DNA from: Ophioderma brevispina
Lineage: Eukaryota; Echinodermata; Ophiuroidea; Amphilepidida; Ophiodermatidae
DNA length: 64,000 nt
Assembly (NCBI GenBank): GCA_023653785.1
Contig: JAMKCH010022357.1
Location: forward strand, 1-64,000
Reading direction: 5' to 3'
Positions 22,001-37,000 of this stretch are shown piece by piece. Position 1 is the stretch's first letter. Every line of letters starts with the position of its first letter. Below the pieces are notes generated by a model. It was not told the DNA's origin. It made no database searches and was given only the letters and a program-made list of their open reading frames with translations. Both the position numbers and the translations under genes were made by a program.

Positions 22001-25000
22001 GGGCCCCCACTAATTAACTCATTAACGGCTTAATTATTTTGGTATGAAAAGAAGCGCATTTAAAAGTCCGACATGTACAAAAAAAATCGGCGCAAAAAAA
22101 CCCACACGTAAAGCGGCCAGCGTGAAAACAAATTTTGGGGGTCCATAAGAACACCCCCCTCCCCTTGGTCAATTAAGTGTTAACTTATTTTGGACACCGT
22201 ACATTCTATAATTATAATATTTTGGTAAATACATAATCTCACTTTCCATCGAATACAATTTAGAATTCATCATCACCCTGCCCGGAATTGGTGATGGAAT
22301 CAAGTATAATCACTTGCTCTAAGGAAATTATAAAATTCTACTCACGTTCGCCGATCTAGATTACCAGATAATTTCAAAATACAGTTTATTCGTTCATATT
22401 ACAAGTTTCAAAAATTATATAGGGGGACGTTTTCCTTTAGAGAGAGTGTTCACACGCATTTCACCATTCAATACTGCTAACAAGAGCAAGACACTGATTG
22501 CGTTACCAATAATGTTTACGGAATCCTGTATAATACGAGAGAGCACATACTTGTAAGCGAGCAACTGAAGCGAATGTCCTGCACAGAAAACTATTCACAC
22601 ATACTGAAGTTAAGCCCATGGGTCATCGGTCAAAAAAAAAAAAAAAAAAAAAGAAGATAGCTAGTTTTACTCTGCCTTGAGGAGCAGACCTGTACAGTGC
22701 CAGGATTTATTATATTTTAATTCCATGTGAGCAGAGTGCTGTAATTATTCTACTGTCATCTTTGAAGCCGAAAGTGCTGGGAATCAAAATTTGATTCCAA
22801 ATTGTGGACAGATAGAAATCGTGGTGATTATCTTGGACTGATATACTGTGGATTTATTTTCGTCGAGGGACTTAATTTAACCTTGTCGTCTTGAACTGCT
22901 GGACAAGATTACCTTCAGGACTGAGAAGATTCCCTTGGAATATAATACCTGAGGAGTTTTGTATGAACTTGTGCGCTGTCATTTTGGAGACTTCGCTGTG
23001 GGGACATATCATCGTTGAACTGCAACACTTTCAACACAGGACACTAGTAAACCATAAGTAATCTTAACTAATTGTGTATATGTAATTTTGTTTTGGACAT
23101 ACCAAATTCTTGAACCAAATCAAGCAAAGATCACTAAAACTGTTTATTATATATAATGTAGATCATTTGTGCACAAGGCTCATTTATTTGTGTTTGAAAG
23201 GTATTTCTAACCTTAGACGTCTACGAGACGTCATAACACCTGTATAATACGAGAGAGCACATACTTGTAAGCGAGCAACTGAAGCGAATGTCCTGCACAG
23301 AAAACTATTCACACATACTGAAGTTAAGCCCATGGGTCATCGGTCATCTAACACCTCTTAGATCAATATGTCTATCAACACAAGCAATAATATATACGTT
23401 TTACTACAGCCATTTTTCCAATGCAGTTACATATCACCGAGAGCTATGTACCGAAGCTGTACTATTGAAATAGTAAGTGACCTTTCCGCTCTTTCGTTGC
23501 ATTTTCGAAACAAATATTTCAAAATAAATGGAAACATCATTTTTTAACCTCTGACCTTTTTAACCTTTATAGGTGGGGGGACGGAGTTATTATTCTCGAA
23601 GTGCTACTCTCATAATTAAAATCATTTTATAACGAATCTTTCTTGCAAGCCACTTTGAGGTGGATGAATGGAATAAGGATGGGATTTTGCAATGACTAAC
23701 TATATCTGTTAATTACATTATGCGTGATATAGATTTTATAAGAAAATGAGTTTAAAAATTAAATGAGTGTTCATTCTTAAAATGAATTGAATATGAAAAA
23801 AAGGGGGTGGCTACTCCCCTGGCTTGAAATACTGTGTCGCAGTTTTCCCCTCGAAATATCGACGAAATGGAATAACAATATTGAATTATCGCCCTGATAT
23901 GTATGTTATTGTGAATTAGGGCCAAAATTACATTGGACTAATTCCTCTCGTTTAGCATTCGATAGTACAAGTCACCGGGACAACTTAGAGCTTTGATGCA
24001 GGTCACCCAAGTACTATTATCAGTAATGGTACTGTCCCACTCCGCCATCTCTGGAGATCAATTCTACTGGCAATTTTGATTTCCTTACCAACACCTAATA
24101 TTTTATTTCTCAACTAGTATTTCCCAATACCGTAAAATAGCTATAACAATATCATCGTGCATAACATAGCCTAACACTGTCCAATTGGATCTCACACAAA
24201 TGACATCATAGGCATTGCGCCATCTTACATTAATGACATCATGGGAACTACCTAATTGTGCAATCTTTTTTTGCAACAAAGCTTGAAAATCATCCCCAAT
24301 CTATTTATAGTAGCTTTTCAAAACCTGTAAATAACACCTGATAAATAAGTAGTAATTTTCTCTGTGAAAAATCTTTTCTCAAGTAAAAGAGAGAAATTAA
24401 ATTATATTTTTAGTCACAAAATGAGGACACTATAACAGGATGATTTAAAATTTGTTGGGATGTCTATAACTTAATTCAGAGACCACTTTTTTTTCAAAAC
24501 TTAAATTTCATTGCTTTTAATCCTTTGTTTCAAACCCAATCACCTTTTCACATTTTATTAGACCACTTAGGCATGTAGTTCACATTCTATAACAATAATA
24601 TATTTTTTTAAATAATGAATTCATTAATTTTAGACCTCAAATCAGGACATTTTCCAGAGCATCTTCGAACGGCTATTGAAGTCACAGCAATTTTCTTGCT
24701 TTACGCATAACGCGTGTTGGCGTGACCACCGAGTGACTGGCTCCCCTAGGTCGATTTCTTTGGTGTGCCTCTGAAAGTATACAACCCTTCCTCATTTCTT
24801 AAAATCTCAGATTATCAATATAGTCCTTGCTGAGAGATAAAAAATAGAGGCAAATATTTGTACTTTATTTAGAGGTTAAAAACCGCGCAGCTAATGTTTT
24901 GGGGTGATTGTTTTGGATCGGAGGTATTGTTTGGGTTCGAGGAATTTTCCCGAGGGGGGCGTGTCACCCCAAAACATTAGCTGGAAGGTTTTAACCTCAT

Positions 25001-28000
25001 TCATAACTGTAACTGTACTCTAAACTTGTATTTCTAAGAATTTTCTGCCAGAAATTCCCCTACAATTCAGTTCAATGCATCATTTTTTTTGCAACATATT
25101 TCTCACCTACTATAAAATGGAAGATCTTCTCGAGTAGAGGTATTTCCCCATACGTCATACGGTTGACAACAACATTTGACCAATCACAGCGCAGCTTTGA
25201 ATACAATACGCAAGTTTTATGCAAATCTACAACATGATTTGTTATTCTTGTTACGGCCGGGCACCGCTCACCCGGGATTTTTAAGAAGAAAATTGACACG
25301 TAATAGAAGTTGTTCTACTGTGTCCATCGTGATTTGCTGGATGTTTAATATCATAATACATATCGTTAGTTCTGAAAAACGATATGTTTGATGTCCAGAT
25401 AATCCAAGTATCTGGCTATTTTTTCCACGTGGTAAGCTGACGCTGCCTGTGCTTTGTGAGCGACCGTGACAACATTCACAGACTTCACTGTCAGCCATGT
25501 TAGGACCACGTCAATTGGGGTACCAATGCATGAATGAAATGCCTCGAACGATAGCATGTCAGAATCATGGACTATATTACAAAAATTCATCTGGCCCACG
25601 AGTACAAACCACAGCAATTCGTCTTCTGCATACATCGTTCCCCAGCGGATATGTTGGCTTCCACTTGTATTTAAATGTGGTTATGCGGCGGGTCATGGAC
25701 GTTTAAATGTCGATCATGATCATGAGATGTCGTCTGTGATATTGGTAGCTGTTTTAGGTCCGACCGTTTATTGGCCGTTTTCAAAAGCAAAATAGAATTC
25801 CCCACCATTATTTATATAATTTGACCTATACTTTTTGAACCTAAATTTAATACGGAAACCTAGCCTATCTACATGACATGTACTAGTTAGTACTTAACCC
25901 TGGCCTGGTTCACCTCTGCCACGCGGGATTTTTCCTTTCGAGCTTTCAGATTCTACTATTTTTATCTGTTTCAAGAAAGCCTGTTATAATTTTAACTAAG
26001 GGCCTATTAAATAACATCATCGAGATTGTGAATACACTAGTATACGTTTGTAACGTCAGAGAGGTCATGCCATGGCATGGTTATGAATTTGAGGAATCCC
26101 CAGCCCAGTTCACGCAATCATGCATAATGCGTAATACTGTCAGTGTGTTTGTCCTGACTATATGGAGTGTCGAAGGCCCGCGGGTGTGTTGATTCTCATA
26201 TTGATTGTTGTTTTAAACCCTCGTCTACCGAAGGGGGGGGGGTGGGGGGTTACCCCACCCCCCCCCCTTCAGGTTTTTTTTTTCCCCGGCTTGCTAAAAC
26301 CCCCTTTTTTGGTGCCAACTTATTTAATGTCATTGTCAATGACATGTTCGCTCATTTTAATCAAAAACAAACATCCACCAGGGTATAGGGAAGATACAGT
26401 GCTCCCAAAGTGATCGATAGGGGGGGGGGGGTGGTAACCACCCCCCCGCGAAGGAAAGTACCAACAGCCTAACACAACACAGGAACATCACAGACACTTG
26501 TTTGGTACCAATAGATAGATAGGGTCTCCTTTTCAATTGATACCAAAAATGAGTACCAAAAATGCCTGAGCATTACGTCACATTGACGTCATAAAGTTAG
26601 CATGTCAGCAAAACTGCATTTCCATGACACAAACAGTGAAAATTCAATTTTCGCCAAAAAGGTTTAGGGAAAATCAGATTTTCATGCGGTTTTGACTCTA
26701 CTTGATGGAAATGGGACTAGTGTTATATAATGACATCATTTTAGAGCTATAATAGGTGTTTGAGTCGATAAAATTGCGAAATATCAATTTCCACCATATT
26801 CAGTATTTTCGTACTTTCCTCAACATATGACGTCATGGTGAAGTCATAATGGGGTGTTAGTGTAATTATTTTGTTACCAATGGAAAGAGAAGAAAAGAAA
26901 CTATAAAGCTATCCTTAGTACCAAAGTACAGGAATCGGTGTTCAGTAAACGAAAATCACAGGGGGGGGGTGGTAAAACACCCCCCCCCCCCCTTCGGAGT
27001 TTTGTTACAAAAATGGCTCAGGTAGACGAGGGTTAAAATAGTATATTAAATTAAAACAGCTGAGTTGAGGTGTACACTTCACTTTTCGTACGCTATGGGG
27101 CCCAGCCCACGCAGGCATTCGCGCCACTTGCATGACTGTGTTACTTTCAAATTCTAAGTTTCTAAAAATCATCTTCGTGCATTGATGCACACGTGCGACA
27201 GCGAGGCGGTGATACGCGGGTGTGGCCATTGTGACCCACTGTGACACAGTGACATACTGACCTAGTGCCCAATCAAGAGTTTGTGACCTAATCGAAGACG
27301 TCAGCTATGCGCAACGCTAATGGCAGTCACATTCTAGACGGTCTACGCTGCTCTGCCTAAAGCTTCGAGTCGCAAATTTATGTAACCATGAACGTCTGAT
27401 TGAATGAGACTATACGCTAACGGGTGTATGATTGTCGAGACAAAGTCGCGCCATAAAATTGTTTCCCGCGAAAGTGGTGCGGCTACGAAAGTCTTTAGCA
27501 TTTCCCAAACCTGGGATCGCGACCCCAAAAGGGCCGTGAAAGCTAACTTTCAAACAGTCTCAATTTTGATTTTTTTTAAAAAAAGGGAAAAGATTTCATA
27601 AAATAAAGGTGTTACTTCTCCTCCTGGTTCAATTACCAATGTCGTTTAAACCCCGTGTTTAAACCATTAATTGTACATGATGTGAGGACCAGGGTGATGA
27701 GGCAACATTGGACTGTAGATTGGGGCGCCAAGCCGAGTACAAGCGGGGGGGGGGGGGGGGCTATAAAGTCCGGGGGGGGGCGTGGCCCGTGATAATCATT
27801 CTAAAAGGAAGGGTCGGGGAATAAAGGTATGGGAAACCCTGCTTAGGACCCAATGCAGAATTAGCTCAACTATATTTTTATAGTCGCCATCTCAATTCAT
27901 AAAGTTTTCTGAAAATAGGCGTCTACATACGCGCGCGAGAGTGCTGAGTGTAACTCGCAGCTATGCATTTCTTTACCTTGTGATTCTGAGCTTGTTCTGG

Positions 28001-31000
28001 CGGGAATATGCTGGCGTAGGCTTGACGCAGAGAAAGTAATTATGGCAGACAGTATGATACGGTGAGTATAGCCTTCTCATGTTTTAAAGATCACTGAGTT
28101 ACAAAGGCTTTACCATAATGTGCCATAGTGACCTTATAGTAGACTCTATGTTTCGTGGGCCGTTGTTAGTATCAATTTATGTGCCACATGATTTCATTGA
28201 CCAAGGCATGACTGATGAGAGGCGAATTCAAACCTTGTACTATTTTCTCTTACGGTACCCGGGACGGTACCAGATCTATGAATGATATTGACTGCTGAGC
28301 ACAATTGGTGATGTGCATCAAAGGGATTGGTGCCAGTGAGAAAAAAGGTAGAAGTGCTTTGTTTATGAGACGGCAACACTACACAGCTCGCTAATTATTT
28401 TTTTTGTCCGATTAGCGATATCATCCCGATTGGAGTGGTCAGTATGTCACTATGGCAACGTAGTAGGTCCCAAAATGGCCACACCCGTGCCTACGCGCTG
28501 AACCGTGGGCATGGTGGACTGTGAGACATGATGCATGCGTTTCACAGCACTAAGAAGCCACCCCTCCGCCAGTGGCAGGGCGCCAGGGGGGGTGGTGGTT
28601 CATGGGTAATTCCCCCAAATTTGTTTTCTTGCCCCCCTCCCCCCCCAGTTCCCCCCCCCCCGGGTCGTCGAAAGAACATGCGGATTTGGGGCAAAATTCA
28701 GTGATTTCGGAAAAAATCAGCGATTTTGCGGCCAAACTTGGTGAAAATTTCCACATTTTCATATTTTGACCCCGCCCCCCACAACGAATTTCAATTTGCC
28801 CCCCCCCCCCCAGATTCTCACTTTCCCCCGTTGGCCACCTCCCCCCCCCCAGAAAAAGAGTTGAGTGCCGCCACTGCACGCCCCCCCCGCTTGGCTCTAC
28901 TTCAAAAGTTTCAAGAGAAGCACCACACCATTCGTAATGTATGTATGATGATGTCCGCGTTAGTACTGATAATCACGGGAAAATTATATGCGACGTAGAG
29001 AACCAAAGAGCGCCGCCCATGACAATGATTGAATGATGACTCGCGTAACGGTAAACTGGGCCAAGGCGAGTTTGAGTTTCGCAATGAATTTTCTTCATCC
29101 ATTCAGTGGCTGTTGTAATTTGTATACTTTCTTGTTACTCCATAGCGGGCTAACCCATGAGTTACCTGGTATGATGAATATTAGCGAGTGTGTTACTAGC
29201 AAATGCCCTTGTTGTTTTGATCGAATTTCTCAACATCATGGCCTCTCGCCATGTTCAGCTTTACAACGACTGGCTCTATCAAGAAATAAATATCCATGAT
29301 TAAGGCCCATATTTATTCAAATTTGAATCCTGCGTCTTGCAGGTCACAAAGCGAGATAGTGATGAGGCTATGACATCACACGACGGAGGTCATTGGAGAT
29401 ACAGAACCCGCGTGTAGGTGCGTATATTTTAGTTACAAAAGATTGATTGGTACGCCCATCAAACATAAGTTATGAATTTATTAGTACAGGTGTTTTTTGA
29501 GTGTTAACGTTTTGACAAAGAAAGGTATAGCTATCGAGTTTGCGAACTGTCCTGTTTCTGGCTATTGCCAGGTCAATTTGGATCATCAATACTGATAGTA
29601 TATTCTACTTATTTACTTAACGGTACGTACCCACCCTTTATCTGATAGGGCTGAGCTAAATCAATTATGAATTTTTTTTTATTTCTAAAAAGTAATTAAT
29701 AAAACCAAAAAACAAAAAATTAAATAGATTTATTTTTAAATGATTAACCCTCGTCCGAACGGGGGGGGGGGGGTCCACAAGGATTATCCCCTTGGTCCCA
29801 AAACGCAAAGGAAAATAATATAAGGCTTGTATGGAGGTAAGTTATCCTTTTGGGTCATTTTAGCCGAAAACAAAAAATGAAGGTAACCAGTTCAGAATGG
29901 TCGGGTGGCCATCAAAGTTTGAGGTACGGGGGGGGGGGGGGGGTCACGTCAGTATGATGCTACTGTAATGTAAGTATGACAAATTGTATTTTTTCATTTT
30001 TAGAGTAATAAACATGTGCATGCTTACTTTGCAAATAAATACAGTTGCTCCAGAATGGCAAAAAATGAGTCAACAAAAGGCCTTGGATTTGGGATGTGGT
30101 AACAAAATTTGCTTAAAAATAAGCTCTCAGTTAGACGTCGTGAACTATTCGTTATATTGTTAAAACATGATATGTCTGTACTTGATTTGAAGCAAAGGAC
30201 CATATGTAGCTATACGAAACAAGATGGTTTGGCTCGCTTAATTACCGAAAAAAATCGGGGGGGGGAGATGTTCGTCACCTGTAGTCGGAGATAGAGAGAA
30301 AAAAAAATAGAAATAAAAAAAAAAAATAAAGCTAAATGGGTTAATAGTAGCGAATGTTCGATTGCTATATTTACGCAAGGATTGATATTGGCTTCTACAA
30401 GCTTACCGATTTTCAAGCTGTAAAGTACTTAGATAAATAATAATCATTTAATTACAAATTATTTTGCAGTTTACATAGTTAAAAACAGGACTTGGATTTG
30501 GTGTTGCATGGGACGGATGGAAAGTCCTAGTCAAAAGTGGCATTCTTTTAAAGCGGGTCTGAGAATATTTTTTTTGCATCCAGGAAAGTATGTGGCATGT
30601 TTTGGGCTGCAAATAAAAATTAATAAGGATTTTAATTCCTGAAAATTTGTTTACTAATGTTGTTTCTTCTTATGTTCAGCTTGCATTCAATTCTTCAAAA
30701 GGTGATTCATGATTAGGGTTGCTATTTTTTTCACAAATGATTTTTTTATGAGCGACGAGGGGAGGAAAGGAAGGAATGTATAAAGGTTATCCAATCATGC
30801 TAAATGGACTGCATTCTGTGAGGTGAAACATCTTCAAATTTGATCTGCATTCAGAAGCTCAATTCGCTTCAGGAGACTGATTTGCTTCGCCGTTAATTTT
30901 AACGTAAATTCGTGGACAGAGCACAAAACGGACTACTTGATTCAAAATACTGTAGCTTGACATATACTTGTAGCTTGAATACAAGTTTTTCCCTGGCCAC

Positions 31001-34000
31001 ACAACCTTATAGAAGATAGCGCAAAGCGGATTGTAGTTGCCTTCCCATCCGACAACCATGGAATTAGTCTTTTATAATTACCACACCATTCTGTAAGAAC
31101 TTAATTCATCATCTTTTAGTCAGCCGATTCTGTGCTGAAACTTTGTACCGTACTAGCCCATCGTATTTTTTCGGGAGTTACCGTAACCTGATCCATCTGA
31201 CACACTTTTTCTGACACACTTATGAATTAGGAAGCATTAAAGGAATGAACATGTGCTTTATTCCGTGAAGGGTTTCCGAATTCATGAGTGTGTCAGGAAA
31301 AAGGTGTCAGGTGGGTCAGGTTACGGAAACTAACGTATTTTTCCGGATCAACACACAATTCAATTTATTGTTATCATGATTGTCGTCAATTATCTACAGC
31401 TGGACTGCCATCATCTCTACATTTAATCGTCGTCGTCGTCGTCTTGACATTATCTCTCCAGCTATCTCGTCATTTATCGGTATGTATACCGTCCATCTGG
31501 ATTTCGATAACTATTGCGTCATTTATTTCGACGTTACCTCGCGAGTTTGACATTATGTCTTATTTTATCTCATCTCAATATAATGTTCCTTTGTTGTTTT
31601 CAGACCACACCGATTACAATTAAATCTAGCATCAGTTAGGTTATCTGGAGCAATTCTGCAACCTCAAAGGATTTCTCTAAGAATAGTCTCGGATTGTTTA
31701 CCTTTTCCACAGGGATTGCATTCAAAGAAGTTGGCTTTCTATCTTGCATGTGTTTTGTTATCAAGATGAATGACAAACTAAGTGAATGCTGTTGACCTCT
31801 ATTTTAGAAATATGTTAGTGCAAAACCTTTTAGTTGTAGTTTTTGAAGAACAATGGACAATATGAACACGTTTATAATTAATAGGTGCAATATTTCAGAA
31901 ATAACATCTGGAAAATTCTGTCCAATATCTCCGTAACCATAATTTAATTTTATTAAGACTTTAATTTAAAAACAAATGGTTATACAACAAAATACAGTCA
32001 TCCAATGTCAACCCAGACTTGAGATACAGGCTCAACACAAGAACTATACTTTTTTTTTACACTGAGGAACTATACATTTTTCAAAGCTTGAAGCAAAGTC
32101 TGCATTCTGTTCCAGTATTCTGTTTGTTATATATACAGCAAGAGTTCCCCTTTAAATATATTTTAGAACGAATATCTTGAAACCGCAGGACACGGATCGA
32201 TTCTTGCCAAACCTGCTAAAATTCAAACGTGACTTTCATATACACGAGGCAGACACCTTTACTGAATAGTTGAGGAACATATACATAACAAAACAGGACA
32301 AGAATTCAGCATATCAATTTCAATCCTTTCATGACATCCTGACGGAATAATGTGAACACCACCTATAACCCTCTAATCCTATCACGGTTAGTTCAATATC
32401 TGCAAATAAGCCGGGCAAATGAGAAAACATATGGTAGGTTTTTGCCTCTCCATTGTTTAAACAATTGGGCGACGGAACTGTGTGTTTGATTGATTTATTC
32501 TTTTTTATTTTATTTTTTTGCGATAGAAAATAGGTCTTCCGACTGAATTTGGGTCATTTTCTTTAGAGCTTTGATACCGTCTGATTTTAAGGTGTTTGAA
32601 GTAAAGGTTTGACAAGCTTCTTGTTTATAAAAATAGGGTTTCTGGAACAGAAAATAATAGTACATGGGAAGTAATTTATTTTTGGTTAGTTTTTTCATAT
32701 ACAATTTTGACACCAATGTTTTTCCAATACAAAATTTCATGGAGAATCTGAAATCATAGGTGTCATTTTTAAAATGTGTTCTTGGGTGTTTTATAAGGGG
32801 GCAACATTTGTACAGGGGTAAACAATAAAAGTGTTCAAATTGTTTTAAAATATATAGCAATCTGTTCGTTTGCTCATGAGGTTTCTAAAAAGGTATAGTT
32901 TGCCATATTTACGACCTATTGTTTTAATACAATAGGATCAAGACAGTCCAAGGTCATTATTTATAGAATGGTCCGATTTTGTTAAAACTGAATTTAAATC
33001 GTTCATTGGGTCATACTAAATAAGAACATTTATATAGATCTGTGTTTCACCTTTCAAAGTGAGACTTTTACAGATATGACTAGTGGTCTCCAATAGACCC
33101 TGTGGACCACGGCTATATTTGCCCTCTTAATTATCATCAAAACGTCATTGACAACGCGACCTGTATATTTTCCGCTTCTGAACAGTAAGACGAACAATTT
33201 GGCACCTAGAATATGAAATTTTCACAAAAACAATTTGGCACATAGAATCACGTCCAAGAACAGATTTTAAAAAATGACACCCTTGATTTTTGGAATTCTC
33301 ATACAATTATGATTTAGAAAAACCTTGGTTGCAAGATTGTATATGAAATGTTCACAAAATACAGTCCCACATGTACTATAAGCTCGAAATGAGTTGCGAA
33401 TTCGGCGTAACGAATCTGAGAGTGCCCAAGTGCAAGCTTGTCATAGCTTGCACGTCAACATAGATGAAGTAAATCGTGACCTTGTAGACGAGCAGGGGGT
33501 AGGAAGACAAAGTTAATGCGATAAAAAGGCCTGTAGAAACGAATAGGAAAAATCCGCTAAAAGTTCGCCTTTTCAGGGTGATCGTTTTGTTTTAAAGCAG
33601 ACACCGCCCACTGCTGAAATTTGGTATAGAAAAAGAAAATGCCAATTAAGAAAGGCTGACAGCTGCCCACCATTCCAAAAAGCCGTAGAACGTTGTTTAT
33701 TCAAATTTAGTCTCATTCTTAGGTTTTTCTGGTCCTACCACGCATGTCAACTTCACGAAGGTCGATCACATATTAAACATCTACAAACGTGCACTGCCCT
33801 CATTACAACACTCCACGTTATAGCGTTATTAAGAGGAGCATGCTAATGTCAAACCACATCTTGCTCAAGTTTCCCTTCCAAGACATGATTTGTCATAGGT
33901 TACCGATGTTTTTTTGAAGTTAAAATACGACTCGTTTTATGGGTATAACTTTTTGCAGCAAACGGTTTTCGCTTTATACTATAGTATATGCAGCTCAATA

Positions 34001-37000
34001 CCAATAGAAAGTATATCACTGTTTATTGGCTATTCATAAGAGTGTCAATTGGCCACAGTGGATAACACAATTGAATGTTTGCCTGGCGGTGGTGGTGCTG
34101 GTGGGGTTGGGAGTGGACGCTTAGGTACACCGTCACTCTATTTCATTACACCGGTGTAGAAGTAATTATAGTCCGCCGGACTCACAGTCCACTTACAACG
34201 GTAACGAATAGGGCACTCGATTCAGTTGACTCTTCACGCATCATTAGTTTCACGCTTTGTTGCGCTATCGTCTATGAACCCGGACTATGGCTCCCGGCGG
34301 ACTATATCTGCTTTCACACCCAGTCTCACCTCTTCTGTTGTTCGTGCATGTGAGATAATGTCCGTTCCAACTTGGTCAATCGTGTTTGCAAGTTCCAGGT
34401 AGTTAGATTTAAATTCCACGTCTGTCTGCAAAAAATATTTTAAAATAAATAGGATTGAAACTGAAAGAGAGGAATAAGGGAATAAGAAGGAGATAAACGC
34501 TCATCTACCTCAGCGATTTTGGGGTAACAAACTCCCGATGGGGAGATACCACCTGTGGTTTTCGTTATTGAACACCAGATTCCTATAAATGTGGTGCCAG
34601 GGGATAGCCTAAAGTGAACAATTGGACATTCATAACTTTTTTGGTGAAAAAAAATGAATGTTCCCCTATTCTACACAGAGTACTATGCAAATTAACAATT
34701 TTGCTGATAAGCAAACTTTATGACGTCATTATGACGTAATGCTAGGCATGTTGGTACTCACTTACATAGCAAGGGAAAGAAGGGGACTATAGCTATTCAT
34801 TGATATGGAAATCAAGTGTCTGTGATATTCCTCTGTAGTATTGGGCATTTTGGTACTTCTCTCCCGAAGGAGGTGGTTGCACGCCCTATCCATCACTCTA
34901 TACCCTGTATCTACCTTGGGAAGTACATTTTGTTACCGAAATTAACCTTCTAAAATTGTAAAAATCAGTTCTACATGTGTTATCACGTCCTAGAACAGGG
35001 TGATTAAAAATGACCCTGATTGTGTCCGCCATTTTGATTATCTTTAATTTATTGCAAATTGAGCTACAATTGTTTGAATAATGTAGTCTGTTTTGCGCTG
35101 TTTTTTTCATATACAATTTTGACACCAATGTTTTTCCAATAGATCATTTCATGGAGAATCTGAAAATCATGGGTGTCATTTTTAAAATGTGTTCTTGGGT
35201 GTTTTATAAGGGGGGAAAAATTGTATAGGGGTAAACAATAAAAGTGTTTAAATTGTTTTAAAATTTATACCAATCTGTTCGGTTGCTCATAAGGTTTCTA
35301 AAAAGGTATAGTTTGCCATATTTACGACCTATTGTCTTAGTACAATAGGCTCAAGAAATTTCAAGGTCATTATTTATAGACTGGTCCGATTTTGTTGAAA
35401 CTGGTTTTAAATCGTTCATTGCGTTATACTAAATAAGAAAATATATAGATTCTGTGTTTCACCTTTCAAAGTGAGAGTTTCGCAGATATGACTAGTGGTC
35501 TCCCATAGACCCTGAGGACCACGGCCACATTTGCCCTCTTTATTATCATTAAAACGTCATTGACAACGCGACCTGTATATTTTCGGCTTCTGTACAGTAA
35601 GACGAACAATTTGGCACCACTTTTAAAACAAACCGATGAATCTGACATTTTACCCCCAGTGTGACCTTGAATTCGTTCTACCTTGTAACTCTTGTACTAT
35701 AACCCTCAGGTAGGGCAAACTATACATTTCTGTAATCCTTGAAAGGTACTGAACATGGTGGTATACTTTAAAACACATTTTGCCCCCTTTTATATTTTGA
35801 TCCCTGTATAAACCTTGCCCCCTAGAATACATCTAAGAACACATTTAAAAAAATTACACCCATGATTTTTGGAATCCTCATACAATTTTGATTTAGAAAA
35901 ACCTTGGTTGCAAGATTGTATATGAAATTTTCACAGAAATACAGTTCCACATGTACTAAATGATGGTACACATCCGCGTTCCTTTGCTCACTGATATTCA
36001 AGTGGAAAAATGAAATGGCATTGAATTCATTTTTTTTTAAACGTGCACATACTAGAAATGAGAGCACACGTACAACTGATTTTTATCATTTCAGAAGATT
36101 TATTTCGAGAAAAAAACTTCCTTTGTCCTCGTCCGAGCATTTTTCCCCTTTGGCCCCAAGACCTAAAATCGTCGCGTAACCCTTTGCATTATTTAAGAAA
36201 AAACGTTCGTAACTACGGGTTATTTGTTTAGCACAACATTTGTTTTGGGGTCGTCAAGGTGTTTATATTTACGCCGATACCCGACATGTTGTCAATGCAA
36301 TGGTAATATTTACACCCTACCTTGGCAAAACATCATATTTTACTTGCATAAAATCGATGAATACAAATTACTTTAAAAAAAAAATATGATGCTATATTTT
36401 GCGCATAGAGGCGAAACGTTAATAAATTCACGTGCAGATATTGCATTTGTTACCGTTGAAATATTTTTACACTGTTACTCATCACACAAACAACAGGGGA
36501 AATATCTGTTGGGAGATTGTCTCCATGAAATTGCATAAAACATATTGCAGATGATTGTTTGTAATAATTTGGCAAGTACCGTGCAAGCAAGCACCTGCCC
36601 GCCACCTGTTTTCTCCCAGTAACGTTAGAACCAAGACCATATCCTCCTCAATGTTCATCACTAAAGAGTTTCATATCATTTTCGCCGTAAGGTTATTTTT
36701 TAATTAGTTATTTTAATGGATTAATTCAAATCGGAAATGCATAATCGCTAGAGCCATCGGGAAAAGTGCACTTAGGTAATTTAGTGAAATCCCATTCCTC
36801 TCTAATCAATGTGAAAGGTAATACTTTAGAGAACACTATTATACAGCTTGCATAAAGACAGGACTAATTGACCTTGTCTTTAGCATATAAAAAAGCTGTC
36901 TCTTCACAAGCATGGTGAGTTTGGTGGCATTTTTCTTCTGAAACAGATTCTGATTAACCTATGAAAAGGACACCAATATACTTTTCACTAGGGGTGCATA

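Larger units (their letters stand above)
18723..34329. other. TRPC intron, about 15.6 kb, repeat-rich
   Basis: Largest confirmed TRPC intron. It holds two family C MITEs (19.7 and 31.2 kb), a LINE remnant (20.4-20.8 kb), family A and B MITEs (21.4 and 26.2 kb), an insertion bounded by 108-bp repeats (22.5-23.3 kb), a hairpin (24.9 kb), several G- and C-runs (26.2-30 kb), a foldback (32.7 kb) and a dispersed repeat (33.5 kb). Between these I see no supported host exon; weak candidates are given in findings. Confidence 0.65.

Noticed and set aside
25268..25706. Overlapping frames on both strands, including one starting MADSEVCECCHG
   Set aside because: No homology recognised, no confident donor or acceptor, and the frames contradict each other.
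28550..28998. Proline- and glycine-rich frames on both strands
   Set aside because: They are translations of C and G homopolymers, whose lengths are unreliable.
31288..31623. 111-codon plus-strand frame
   Set aside because: Begins inside MITE family C and runs through a CGT simple repeat (VVVVV); no protein-like motif.
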